In this document: piece after piece, positions 1 to 9,290 of the stretch
How the letters are laid out: each line of letters begins with the position of its first letter
How positions within the stretch are numbered: position 1 is the stretch's first letter
The notes under the pieces: generated by a model
The model's input: only the letters and a program-made list of their open reading frames with translations
What the model was told of the DNA's origin: nothing
The model's database searches: none
Made by a program: the position numbers and the translations under genes
Assembly: GCA_964245075.1 (NCBI GenBank)
Contig: CAXTLC010000003.1
Location: 1 to 64,000 of the forward strand
DNA: 64,000 bases
Direction of reading: 5' to 3'
Source of the DNA: LMUY01 sp964245075
Lineage (GTDB): Bacteria > Pseudomonadota > Alphaproteobacteria > Acetobacterales > Acetobacteraceae

Positions 1-748
1 CCGCCTCCGCCCGCGCCGCCTCCGCCCGCGCCTGCGTGATCGCCAGCAGCTCGGCTTCCGCCTCCTTCACCGCCGTTTGCAGCGTCTTCCAGCGGTCCGC
101 CTGCCGGGCCTGGCGCTGCAAGCCGGCCAACTGGCCGTCCAGTTGCGCCCGCAGGTCCTCCGCCCGGCCGAGGTTGGCCTCGGCGGCGCGCAGCTTCAGC
201 TCCGCCTCGTGCCGGCGGGCGTGCAGGCCGGTGATCCCGGCGGCTTCCTCCAGCACGGCGCGGCGCTCGTCCGGCCGCGCGTTGATCACGGTGCCGACGC
301 GCCCCTGGCTGACCATCGCGGAGGAGCGCGCCCCGCTTGCCAGGTCGGCGAACAGGGTCTGCACGTCCCGCGCCCGCACCTCCCGCCCGTTGACGCGGAA
401 CGCGCTGCCCGCGCCGCGCTCGATCTTGCGGCTGACTTGCAGCTCCGTCGCCTCGTGGAACGGCGGCGGGGCGGCGCCGGCGGCGTCTTCCAGGGTCAGC
501 ACCACTTCGGCCAGGTTGCGGCTGGGCCGCGCGGCGGACCCGGCGAAGATCACGTCGTCCATCTCGCCGCCGCGCAGCGACCGGGCGCTCGTTTCCCCCA
601 TCGCCCAGCGCAGCGCTTCCACCACGTTGGACTTGCCGCAGCCGTTCGGCCCCACCACGCCGGTCAGCCCGGGCAGGATCTCGACGGTCTGCGGCTCCGC
701 GAAGCTCTTGAACCCGGCGATGCGCAGCCGGCTGAAGGCGACGGCCAC
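1..748 (-). CDS. smc: Chromosome segregation ATPase SMC, N-terminal part (runs off the left edge)
   Basis: The N-terminal head of the SMC condensin ATPase, which compacts and helps segregate the chromosome. From a GTG start at 748 the protein opens with an RLRIAGFKSFAEP-type segment, then a Walker A P-loop (GPNGCGKSN) near residue 35. Next come the R-loop/DDVIFAG segment, conserved VVLTLED, and an EEAAGI-type stretch leading into Ala/Arg/Glu-rich coiled coil at the window edge. About 249 of the expected ~1150 residues are present. It starts 3 nt after the stop of the DsbA-like gene, so the two are probably co-transcribed, an order common in alphaproteobacteria. The start was chosen because it directly precedes the conserved SMC opening and no ATG fits. 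Confidence 0.93.
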   Translation of the reverse strand, partial: MAVAFSRLRIAGFKSFAEPQTVEILPGLTGVVGPNGCGKSNVVEALRWAMGETSARSLRGGEMDDVIFAGSAARPSRNLAEVVLTLEDAAGAAPPPFHEATELQVSRKIERGAGSAFRVNGREVRARDVQTLFADLASGARSSAMVSQGRVGTVINARPDERRAVLEEAAGITGLHARRHEAELKLRAAEANLGRAEDLRAQLDGQLAGLQRQARQADRWKTLQTAVKEAEAELLAITQARAEAARAEA

Positions 749-751
749 CCG

Positions 752-1360
752 TCAGGCCGCGGCGGCGGCCACGAGGCGGGCAACCGCGTCGTACGACTGC
801 TCCCCGGCGTGGGGCTTCTCGTTGATGACGAAGGTGGGGGTGCTGTCGATCTGGTACTTGTCCACCCCGCCCTGCTGCTCCGTCAGGATGGCGGTGCGCA
901 GGCCGGCATCGTTGACCGCGGTGTCGAACACGGCGCGCGGCATCCCGGCCAGCGCGGCGCGGCGGAACAGCTCCTCCGTGGTGTCGGCGCCGCGGGCGAA
1001 GGCCCAGCGGTCCTGGCTGCCCAGCAGGGTGGACACGAACGCCTCGTACCGCGCCGGCGGCAAGGTGCGGGCCACCATGGCGGCCGTCAGCGCCACCTGG
1101 TCCAGCGGGAAATCCCGGTAGATGTATTGCAGCTTGCCGGTGTCGATCAGCTTGGCCCTGACCTCGGGGAACACCTCGTGGCTCCAGGCGGCGCAGTGGG
1201 TGCAGGTCAAGGAGAACCATTCCTGCATCGTCACCTTGGCGTCCGCGCTGCCCAGGCTGCGGACGGCCATGCGCGGGTCGGCGTCCTGCGCCCTCGCCAG
1301 GCGGGGTGCGGCGGCGGACCCGGCGAGGGCGGCGATCAGGCTGCGTCGGGAAAGGGTCAT
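752..1360 (-). CDS. DsbA-family thiol:disulfide oxidoreductase, Tat-type signal
   Basis: A 202-residue periplasmic thioredoxin-fold protein of the DsbA/DSBA-like thioredoxin family. The N-terminus carries a twin-arginine-type signal (SRRSLIAALAG, residues 4-14) with likely cleavage after LARAQ near residue 25. The active-site pair is C53-T-H-C56, matching the CxxC of disulfide oxidases and isomerases. Near the end the cis-proline region reads STPTFVIN. The ATG at 1360 follows AGAGG at good spacing. It lies just upstream of smc on the same strand. It probably oxidises or shuffles disulfides in the envelope; the exact substrate cannot be read from sequence. Confidence 0.9.
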   Translation of the reverse strand: MTLSRRSLIAALAGSAAAPRLARAQDADPRMAVRSLGSADAKVTMQEWFSLTCTHCAAWSHEVFPEVRAKLIDTGKLQYIYRDFPLDQVALTAAMVARTLPPARYEAFVSTLLGSQDRWAFARGADTTEELFRRAALAGMPRAVFDTAVNDAGLRTAILTEQQGGVDKYQIDSTPTFVINEKPHAGEQSYDAVARLVAAAAA

Positions 1361-1477
1361 GGCTACCTCTTCTACAGTACAGTGCTGGTTCGTCACGGTG
1401 CGGCTGCCCGCGGCGGCATAGCATGCCCCCGTGATCGCCGAGTAGCCGGGCGCGGCGCATTGCGTTAAGGGCAAGGC

Positions 1478-2311
1478 ATGGCAAGAACGCGAACCAGCCC
1501 CTTCCCGATCCGCGGCGGCCTCGCCGTCGTCACCGGCGCCGCCAGCGGCATCGGCGCCGCCTTGGCCGCCAACCTCGCGGCGCGCGGCTGCGACCTGGCC
1601 CTGGCCGACCGCGACGCGCCCGGGCTCGCCACCGTCGCGGACAAGGTGCGGGCGGCCGGGGTGACGGTGAGCACGCACCGCCTGGACGTGGCGGATGCGG
1701 ACGCGGTGGCGGCGCTGCCGGCGGCGGTGCTGGCGGAGCACGGGCGGGTGAGCATCCTGGTGAACAACGCCGGCGTGTCGCTGGGCGGCCGCTTCGACCA
1801 GGTGAGCGCCGAAGACTTCGAGTGGGTGATCAACATCAACCTGTGGGGCGTGGTGCGCATGACGCGCGCCTTCCTGCCCGCGCTGAAGGAAGCGCCGGCG
1901 GCGCAGATCGTCAACCTTTCCAGCTTGTTCGGCCTGATCGCGCCGCCGAACCAGACCGCCTACGCCGCCAGCAAGTTCGCCGTGCGCGGGTTCACCGAGT
2001 CGCTGCGGCACGAGTTCGCCGGCACGCCGCTCGGGGTCACGGTGGTGCACCCGGGCGGCGTGCGCACCAACATCACCGCCAACGCCCGCAGCGCCGGCCT
2101 GAGCCCCGAGGAAGCCGCCAAGCAGGGGGAGCTTTGGAAACGGCTGCTCCGCCTGTCGCCGGATGACGCGGCGGCGCAGATCGCCGCCGGGATCGAGCGG
2201 CGGGCCAAGCGCGTGATCGTCGGCAGCGACGCCAAGCAGGCGGCCTTGATCCAGCGGCTGTTCCCCGTCGGCTACTGGGGCCTGATCGCCCGCCTCACCG
2301 GGCACCCCTGA
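1478..2311 (+). CDS. SDR family NAD(P)-dependent oxidoreductase
   Basis: A 277-residue classical short-chain dehydrogenase. Residues 19-26 (TGAASGIG) are the nucleotide-binding glycine motif, NNAG follows near residue 95, and Y162-x3-K166 (YAASK) is the catalytic pair. The C-terminal extension (VIVGSDAKQA... ending in a hydrophobic segment) is typical of SDRs annotated as acetoin- or acyl-type reductases, but no substrate can be assigned. It is transcribed away from the DsbA-like gene (117 bp between starts), and ggt begins 9 nt after its stop, suggesting one transcript through to the 2-hydroxyacid dehydrogenase. Confidence 0.88.
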   Translation: MARTRTSPFPIRGGLAVVTGAASGIGAALAANLAARGCDLALADRDAPGLATVADKVRAAGVTVSTHRLDVADADAVAALPAAVLAEHGRVSILVNNAGVSLGGRFDQVSAEDFEWVININLWGVVRMTRAFLPALKEAPAAQIVNLSSLFGLIAPPNQTAYAASKFAVRGFTESLRHEFAGTPLGVTVVHPGGVRTNITANARSAGLSPEEAAKQGELWKRLLRLSPDDAAAQIAAGIERRAKRVIVGSDAKQAALIQRLFPVGYWGLIARLTGHP

Positions 2312-2319
2312 CCGCCGCG

Positions 2320-3939
2320 GTGCACGCCCCCTTCGCCTGCGAGAAGCAGCCCGCCACCGGCTCGCGCGGCATGGTGGTGGCCAACCACCCGCTCGCCGCC
2401 GCCGCCGGGGTGTCGATGCTGGCGGAAGGCGGCAACGCGGTGGACGCGGCGGTGGCGGCGTTGTTCGCGCTGACGGTGGTGGAGCCGATGATGGTGGGGG
2501 TGCTGGGCGGCGGGCTGGCCCATATCCGCCTGCCGGACGGCCGCCACACCGTGCTGGACGGGATGAGCGCCGCCCCGGCCGCCGCCGGCCCGGATATGTT
2601 CGCCGGCGGCGGCCGGGCGCAGGCGGCCGGCCCGCTCGCGATGGCGGTGCCCGCCGCCTTGCCCGCCTGGTGCGCCGCGCTGGAACGGTACGGCACGGTG
2701 GCGCTCGCCGACGTGCTGCCCCCCGCCATCCGCCTGGCCGAGCGGGGCTTCGCCGTCACGCCCTACCTGCACGACTGCATCGGGGACGGCGCGGACGACC
2801 TGCGGCGTGACCCGGACCTGGCGGCGCTGCTGCTGCCGGACGGCGCGCCGATCCGGCCGGGCGAGCGGCTCCGGCGGCCGGACTACGCCGCGACCCTGCG
2901 CCTGATCGCGGCGGAAGGCGCCGCATCCCTGCACGGCGGCGGCGCGCTGGGCGCGGCGCTGGCCGCCCACATGGCCGCGGCGGGCGGGCTGGTCACCGCG
3001 GCGGATCTGGCGTCCGTGCGGGTGATGGAGCGGGAGCCGATCCACGGCGCCTACCGCGGCTGGCAGGTCGTCGGGCCGCCGCCGCCTTCCTCCGCCGGCG
3101 TGCACGTCACGCAGATGCTGAACATCCTGGAGGGATACGACGTCGCCGCCATGGGTTTCGGCTCGCCGGACGCGGTCCACCTGCTGGCCGAGGTGCTCAA
3201 GATCGCGTTCGCCGACCGCGCCGTGGCCACCGCCGACCCGGCGTTCGTGGACGTGCCCGTGAGCCGGCTGGTGTCCAAGGCCTACGCCGCCGAGCGCCGC
3301 GCCGCCATCGATCTCCGCCGGGCGCAGGCCTGGGCGCCCGGCGTGGCCCGCGGAGAAGGCGCGGACACCACCCACGTCACGGTGGCGGACGCCGGCGGCA
3401 CCGTGGTGTCCACCACGCAAACGATCAACGGGCTCTGGGGCGCGCGCTTCGCCGTGCCGGGGACGGGGATGATCGCCAACAACTACATGGCCAACTTCGA
3501 CCCGGCGCCCGGCCGCGCGCTGTCGGTGCAGCCGGGCAAGCGGGTGTTCACCTCCATGGCGCCCACCATGGTGCTGCGGGACGGCCAGGTCGCCTACGCG
3601 CTCGGCCTGCCCGGCGGGTTGCGCATCTTCGGCTCCGCGATGCAGGCGCTGGTCAACCTGCTGGACCACGGCATGACGCCGCAGCAGGCAGTCGAGGCGC
3701 CCCGCGTCTGGACGGGGGGCGGCGCGCTGGAAGTCGAGCCGGCGATTCCGGATGCGACGGTGGCGGCGTTGCAGGCAAGGGGGCACGAGGTGCAGCGGGT
3801 GGAGCGGATCGCAGGAGGGATGAACATGATCGCGATGGCCGATGGCGCCCTGACCGGCGCCGCATGCTGGCGGGCGGACGGCGTCCCGATCGGGCTCGCC
3901 GGCGGCCTGGCGCGCGCCGGGGTGAGGTTCTCCGCATGA
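2320..3939 (+). CDS. ggt: Gamma-glutamyltransferase family protein
   Basis: A 539-residue N-terminal-nucleophile hydrolase of the gamma-glutamyltranspeptidase family, which cleaves gamma-glutamyl bonds (glutathione and relatives) after self-cleaving into two subunits. The N-terminal half has the family's GGNAVDAAVAA motif. The predicted processing site is D349|T350-T351-H352, with T350 the new N-terminal nucleophile, followed by the usual STTQTING run and a GLPGG-type oxyanion loop near residue 430. Start is GTG at 2320. No signal peptide is visible, unlike classical periplasmic GGT, so a cytoplasmic or specialised acylase role is possible. Its stop overlaps the next start (ATGA). Confidence 0.88.
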   Translation: MHAPFACEKQPATGSRGMVVANHPLAAAAGVSMLAEGGNAVDAAVAALFALTVVEPMMVGVLGGGLAHIRLPDGRHTVLDGMSAAPAAAGPDMFAGGGRAQAAGPLAMAVPAALPAWCAALERYGTVALADVLPPAIRLAERGFAVTPYLHDCIGDGADDLRRDPDLAALLLPDGAPIRPGERLRRPDYAATLRLIAAEGAASLHGGGALGAALAAHMAAAGGLVTAADLASVRVMEREPIHGAYRGWQVVGPPPPSSAGVHVTQMLNILEGYDVAAMGFGSPDAVHLLAEVLKIAFADRAVATADPAFVDVPVSRLVSKAYAAERRAAIDLRRAQAWAPGVARGEGADTTHVTVADAGGTVVSTTQTINGLWGARFAVPGTGMIANNYMANFDPAPGRALSVQPGKRVFTSMAPTMVLRDGQVAYALGLPGGLRIFGSAMQALVNLLDHGMTPQQAVEAPRVWTGGGALEVEPAIPDATVAALQARGHEVQRVERIAGGMNMIAMADGALTGAACWRADGVPIGLAGGLARAGVRFSA

Positions 3940-4904
3940 GCGCCCAGATCGTAGTGCTGGACCAGCTCGGCGAACGGACGGCGGCGCGCATGGCGGCGCT
4001 GGTCCCGCCCGGCTTCACCCTGTCGCACGCGACCGCGCCCGGCGAGGACCACCTGCGCGAGATCATCGCCGGCGCGGACTACGTCGTGTCCGGCCAGGTC
4101 GCCGTGCCGGGTTCGCTGCTGCGCGCGGCCCCGAAGCTGCGGCTGCTGCACAAATGGGGCGTGGGAACGGACAACTTCGACCTTGCCGTGGCGAAACAGC
4201 TCGGCATCACGGTGGCGCGCACCACGGGCAGCAATGCCGTCCCGGTGGCCGAGTTCACCGTCGGCCTGACGATCGCGACCTTGCGCCACCTCGCCTTCGC
4301 CCACGCCGAGCTGCGTCAAGGCCGCTGGCTGGGCGGGCAACTGCCGGGCGACTCGTTCCTGCTGTCCGGCAAGACGGTCGGCATCGTGGGCTTCGGCGCC
4401 ATCGGGCGCGCCGTGGCCCGGCTGCTGCGTGGCTTCGGCGGCCCGGTGCTGTACCACACGCCGCGGCGGCTGGACGCGGCGGAGGAGGCGGAACTGGGCG
4501 TGGCCTACGCCACCCTGCCGGACCTGCTGGCCGGGGCGGACGTGGTCAGCCTGCACTGCCCGCTGACGGAGGCGACGCGCGGCCTGATCGACGCGGCGGC
4601 GCTGCGGCGCATGAAGCCCACCGCCGTGCTGATCAACGTGGCGCGCGGCGGCGTGGTGGTGGAAGCGGACCTGGTGCACGCCCTGCGGACCGGCGCCATC
4701 CACGGCGCCGCCACCGACGTGTTCGCCGACGAGCCGGCGCCCGCCGACCATCCGCTGCTGCACCTGCCGAACTGCGTGGTAACCCCGCACATCGCCGCGT
4801 CCAGCGCCGACACGTTCGAGCCGACGATACGGCAGATGTTCGGCAACTTCGAGCGCGTGGCGCGCGGGGACGCGGTGCCGCCGCGCGATCTCGTGGTGGG
4901 CTGA
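3936..4904 (+). CDS. D-isomer-specific 2-hydroxyacid dehydrogenase
   Basis: A 322-residue NAD(P)-dependent dehydrogenase of the D-2-hydroxyacid family (GhrB/SerA/HPR-like). The Rossmann motif GFGAIG sits at residues 152-157. The catalytic set is complete: R237 (NVARGG), E266 (DEP) and H285 (TPHIA). The ATG at 3936 overlaps the ggt stop as ATGA, indicating translational coupling. No ACT domain follows, so it is not a full-length phosphoglycerate dehydrogenase. A 2-keto acid reductase role (glyoxylate, hydroxypyruvate or similar) is likely but not fixed by sequence. Confidence 0.88.
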   Translation: MSAQIVVLDQLGERTAARMAALVPPGFTLSHATAPGEDHLREIIAGADYVVSGQVAVPGSLLRAAPKLRLLHKWGVGTDNFDLAVAKQLGITVARTTGSNAVPVAEFTVGLTIATLRHLAFAHAELRQGRWLGGQLPGDSFLLSGKTVGIVGFGAIGRAVARLLRGFGGPVLYHTPRRLDAAEEAELGVAYATLPDLLAGADVVSLHCPLTEATRGLIDAAALRRMKPTAVLINVARGGVVVEADLVHALRTGAIHGAATDVFADEPAPADHPLLHLPNCVVTPHIAASSADTFEPTIRQMFGNFERVARGDAVPPRDLVVG

Positions 4905-4917
4905 CCCCGGAAGCAGA

Positions 4918-4947
4918 TCGGCCGCGGGGCTTGCGCCCCGCGGCCGA
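4918..4947. terminator. Strong 13-bp hairpin between convergent genes
   Basis: A perfect 13-bp stem (4918-4930 with 4935-4947) with a TTGC loop lies between the stops of the 2-hydroxyacid dehydrogenase and isocitrate lyase. The plus-strand side is followed by a pyrimidine-rich, T-containing tail to 4977. It probably terminates both converging transcripts. Confidence 0.8.
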
Positions 4948-4974
4948 CGACCTGCGGCTCCGTCTTGCTTCTTC

Positions 4975-6360
<1,386 letters not shown>

Positions 6361-6391
6361 GGAAATGCTCCTGGTGCAAATCGGTATGCGT

Positions 6392-6409
6392 GAATAATTG
6401 ACATTATCC
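6392..6409. promoter_or_regulatory. Candidate operator/promoter for aceA and the divergent regulator
   Basis: In the 138-bp aceA-regulator intergenic region, GAATAAT (6392-6398) and ATTATCC (6403-6409) form a 7-bp inverted repeat with one mismatch around TGAC. On the minus strand a TTGAC hexamer lies just upstream, so a bound regulator would touch the aceA promoter. A second element, a GTAAAG-CTT-GTAAAG direct repeat (6485-6499), abuts the regulator start. Assignment to the neighbouring regulator is inference. Confidence 0.45.
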
Positions 6410-6498
6410 CTCGTCAAAGCGAGCCTCAAACGCCATGCTGCACTGCAATGTAGTCGCTGGACTGACATGAACGCCGCCAAAACAGTAAAGCTTGTAAA

Positions 6499-7902
6499 GT
6501 GACCCGCCCCTTGATCGGCCGCACCGTGCGGCGCATCCGGGTCGAGCAGGGGTTGACGCAGCAGGTGCTCGCCAGCCGGCTCGGCATCTCGCCCAGCTAC
6601 CTGAACCTGATCGAGCACGACCAGCGCAACGTCACCGCGTCCCTGCTGATCAAGCTGGCCGAGGTGCTGGGCATCGGCCTTTCCTCCCTGTCCGGCGCGG
6701 CGGAGCGGCAGTTGGAGGCCGGGCTGCGGGAGGTGTTCGCGGACCCGGTGCTCGCTGCGGAAACGGTGCCGGACTCCGAGGTGGAGGCACTGGCCGCCGG
6801 CAACCCCAACGCCACCCGCGCGGTGCTGGCGCTGTACCGCGCCTGGCGGGTCGCGCGGGAGGACGCGAGCGGCATCGCCCTGCCATCCGGCCGCCGCCTG
6901 CTGCTGCCGAACGAAGAAGCGCGGGACCTGTTCAACGAGCGGGGCAACCATTTTCCCACCCTGGAGGACGCAGCCGAAGGCATCGCCGCCGAGCTTGGCG
7001 CCAATCCCGCCGAAACCAACCACGCGGTCGCCGAGCGCCTGCGCCGCCGCCACGGCCTCGTGGTCCGGGTGGCGCCGCTGGACGGCGCGCTGCGGCGCTA
7101 CGACCCGGCGGACCGCGGGCTGACCCTGTCGGAGCAGCTTCCGCGGGAAAGCCGCGGCTTCCACATGGCGTTCCAGCTCATGCTGCTGGAAGCGCGCGAC
7201 GCGGTGGAGGCGGTGCTGGAAAGCGCCGCGCCGACCACCCCGGAAGCGGCCCAGCTTATCCGGATCGGGCTGCTGAACTACGCGGCGGCGGCCGTGCTGA
7301 TGCCCTACGCCGCCTTCGCGGCCACCGCGCGGCGGATGCGGCACGACATGGAAGCCGCTTCCCGCCATTTCGGCGTCTCGTTCGAGCAGGCCTGCCACCG
7401 GCTGTCCACGCTGCAACGGCCGTCGGCGCGGGGCGTGCCGTTCTTCTTCCTGCGCATCGACCCGGCGGGAAACGTCAGCAAGCGGTTCTCCGGCGCCGGC
7501 TTCCCGTTCGCGCGGTTCGGCGGCTCCTGTCCGCGCTGGATCGTGCACGGCGCCTTCGCCTCGCCCGGCACGATCCAGGTCCAGGTGGCGCAGCTCACGG
7601 ACGGGGCGACGTTCCTGTGCTTCGCCCACAGCGTCACGGGGGTCGCGTCCGCCTGGGGGGAGCCGCCGCCCGTGCACGTGATCGCCATGGGCTGCGATGT
7701 CGGCCACGCCGCCGAGATGGTGTATGCGGACCGGATCGATCTCGGCACGGCGGCGGTCGGCATCGGCCTGTCCTGCCGGTTGTGCGACCGGACCAATTGC
7801 CGGAGCCGGGCCTTCCCGCCCCTGGCGCACCGCCTGGCGCTGGATCCGCACACCGCGAGCGACAGCCCATACCGGTTCACGCCGGCAGGCACGGGTTTAT
7901 AA
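6499..7902 (+). CDS. ScfR/RamB-type XRE transcriptional regulator
   Basis: A 467-residue regulator of the short-chain fatty-acyl (ScfR) family. Residues ~8-65 are an XRE helix-turn-helix (LTQQVLASRLGISPSYLNLIE). The middle is an IrrE/ImmA-like region whose protease motif is degenerate (FHMAFQL in place of HExxH). The C-terminus is the DUF2083-type domain with the family's cysteine cluster (CRLCDRTNCRSRAFPP). RamB in Corynebacterium regulates aceA/aceB, and here the gene faces aceA, so it is the probable glyoxylate-shunt regulator, sensing acyl-CoA or a similar effector. The GTG at 6499 lacks a strong Shine-Dalgarno sequence. Confidence 0.88.
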   Translation: MTRPLIGRTVRRIRVEQGLTQQVLASRLGISPSYLNLIEHDQRNVTASLLIKLAEVLGIGLSSLSGAAERQLEAGLREVFADPVLAAETVPDSEVEALAAGNPNATRAVLALYRAWRVAREDASGIALPSGRRLLLPNEEARDLFNERGNHFPTLEDAAEGIAAELGANPAETNHAVAERLRRRHGLVVRVAPLDGALRRYDPADRGLTLSEQLPRESRGFHMAFQLMLLEARDAVEAVLESAAPTTPEAAQLIRIGLLNYAAAAVLMPYAAFAATARRMRHDMEAASRHFGVSFEQACHRLSTLQRPSARGVPFFFLRIDPAGNVSKRFSGAGFPFARFGGSCPRWIVHGAFASPGTIQVQVAQLTDGATFLCFAHSVTGVASAWGEPPPVHVIAMGCDVGHAAEMVYADRIDLGTAAVGIGLSCRLCDRTNCRSRAFPPLAHRLALDPHTASDSPYRFTPAGTGL

Positions 7903-8014
7903 CCGTTTATAATCACGCTTGCAGGCTCACGATCACGCTTCTGTGAACAGCTTGGGCTGGCCGTGCCGCAATCCCGCCGCCGTTGCGCGGCTTAAAAAGG
8001 GCTGGCCTCGGCCT

Positions 8015-8028
8015 ATGTCACGTAACAT
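8015..8028. promoter_or_regulatory. 14-bp near-palindrome upstream of inositol-phosphate synthase
   Basis: ATGTCACGTAACAT reads as ATGT-n-ACGT-n-ACAT with only the two spacer positions breaking symmetry. It lies 57 bp upstream of the ino1 start in a 182-bp leader that also carries a repeated ATCACGCTT (around 7912 and 7932). It is a candidate operator for the whole 8-16.9 kb cluster; the regulator is unknown. Confidence 0.4.
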
Positions 8029-8084
8029 CCATGTCGGCGGCACGCCTCCTGTGCCGCCCGGCGAACCAGAAGAGAAATCCAATC

Positions 8085-9290
8085 ATGCCAGATAGTGGCC
8101 TGGACGCAGCTAGTACGGGGCGGCGCTTAGGCGTGCTCGTGGTGGGCCTCGGTGGCGCCGTCGCGAGCACGGCGGTCGCCGGAATCGAGATGCTGCGGGC
8201 CGGGTCCAACGACCTCGCCGGCTTGCCGCTTGCCAATGTCGGCGTGTCCGGCCTGGCACCCTACCGCAACCTGTCCTTCGGCGGATGGGACCTGCACGCC
8301 GACAACCTGGCCGAGGCCGTGCGCGAGCACCGGGTCCTGGACCGTGACCAGACCGAGATAGTCGAGGGCGCGTTGTCGCAGATGAAGCCGTGGCCCGCCG
8401 TGGGCAGCCAGGACTTCTGCAAGAACGTCGACGGCAGCAACAAGATCGCCGGCGGCCACCGTGCCGCCGTCGACCAGATCCGCGCCGACATCCGCGGCTT
8501 CAGCGACAAGTCGGGCGTGCGCAACCTGGTCATGGTGAACCTCGCCTCCGTCGAGCGGTGGCCGGATCTCAAGCTGGAAGTGCTGCAATCCGCCGTCGCG
8601 TTCGAGCGCGGGCTGGACACCAACGACCCTGCGATCAGCCCGGCCATGCTGTACGCCTACGCCGCCATCATGGAAGGCGTGCCGTACGGCAACTTCACCC
8701 CGAGCCTGGCGGCGGACATCCCCGCGCTGACCCGCCTGGCGGATGAGCGTTGCGTGCCGGTCGCCGGCAAGGACGGCAAGACCGGGCAGACCTTCATCAA
8801 GACGGTACTGGCCCCGGCGTTCCGCTCGCGTGCCCTGTACGTGGAGGGTTGGTTCTCCACCAACATCCTCGGCAACCGGGACGGCCTGGCGCTGGACAAC
8901 GCCGACAGCCTGCGCAGCAAGCTGAACACCAAGGGCTCCGTGCTGGACGACATCCTGGGCTACCCGGTGGAGGACCACCTGGTTAACATCCAGTACTACA
9001 AGCCGCGCGGCGACAACAAGGAAGCCTGGGACAACATCGACCTGGTCGGCTTCATGGGCCAGAAGATGCAGATGAAGGTGAACTTCCTCTGCCGTGACAG
9101 CATTCTGGCCGCACCGCTGGTGATCGAGATCGCCCGCGTGCTGGACCTGGCGAAGCAGCGCGGCAAGGGCGGCATCCAGGAGCAGCTCGGCATCTTCTTC
9201 AAGGCCCCGATGACCCCCGCCGGCCGCCGGGAGGAGCATTCGTTCCCCGTACAGGAGCGCAACCTGCTCGAATGGCTGAACGCCGCCTGA
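8085..9290 (+). CDS. ino1: Inositol-3-phosphate synthase
   Basis: A 401-residue myo-inositol-1-phosphate synthase, converting glucose-6-phosphate to inositol-3-phosphate with NAD cycling. The Rossmann glycine loop is GLGGAVAS (residues 21-28). The SFGGWDL segment, the NILGNRDG loop with LRSKLNTKGS after it, and the YYKPRGDNKEAWD segment are all Ino1 hallmarks. ATG at 8085 follows a purine-rich AGAAGAGAAA stretch; the in-frame extension upstream shows no conservation. It heads a close-packed cluster with a GT4 and a PIG-L enzyme, so its inositol probably feeds a glycosyl-inositol product rather than phospholipid alone. Confidence 0.92.
   Translation: MPDSGLDAASTGRRLGVLVVGLGGAVASTAVAGIEMLRAGSNDLAGLPLANVGVSGLAPYRNLSFGGWDLHADNLAEAVREHRVLDRDQTEIVEGALSQMKPWPAVGSQDFCKNVDGSNKIAGGHRAAVDQIRADIRGFSDKSGVRNLVMVNLASVERWPDLKLEVLQSAVAFERGLDTNDPAISPAMLYAYAAIMEGVPYGNFTPSLAADIPALTRLADERCVPVAGKDGKTGQTFIKTVLAPAFRSRALYVEGWFSTNILGNRDGLALDNADSLRSKLNTKGSVLDDILGYPVEDHLVNIQYYKPRGDNKEAWDNIDLVGFMGQKMQMKVNFLCRDSILAAPLVIEIARVLDLAKQRGKGGIQEQLGIFFKAPMTPAGRREEHSFPVQERNLLEWLNAA

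Noticed and set aside
752..2305. 517-residue version of the DsbA-like protein
   Set aside because: The added part is antisense to the SDR gene; the Tat signal and Shine-Dalgarno sequence mark ATG 1360.
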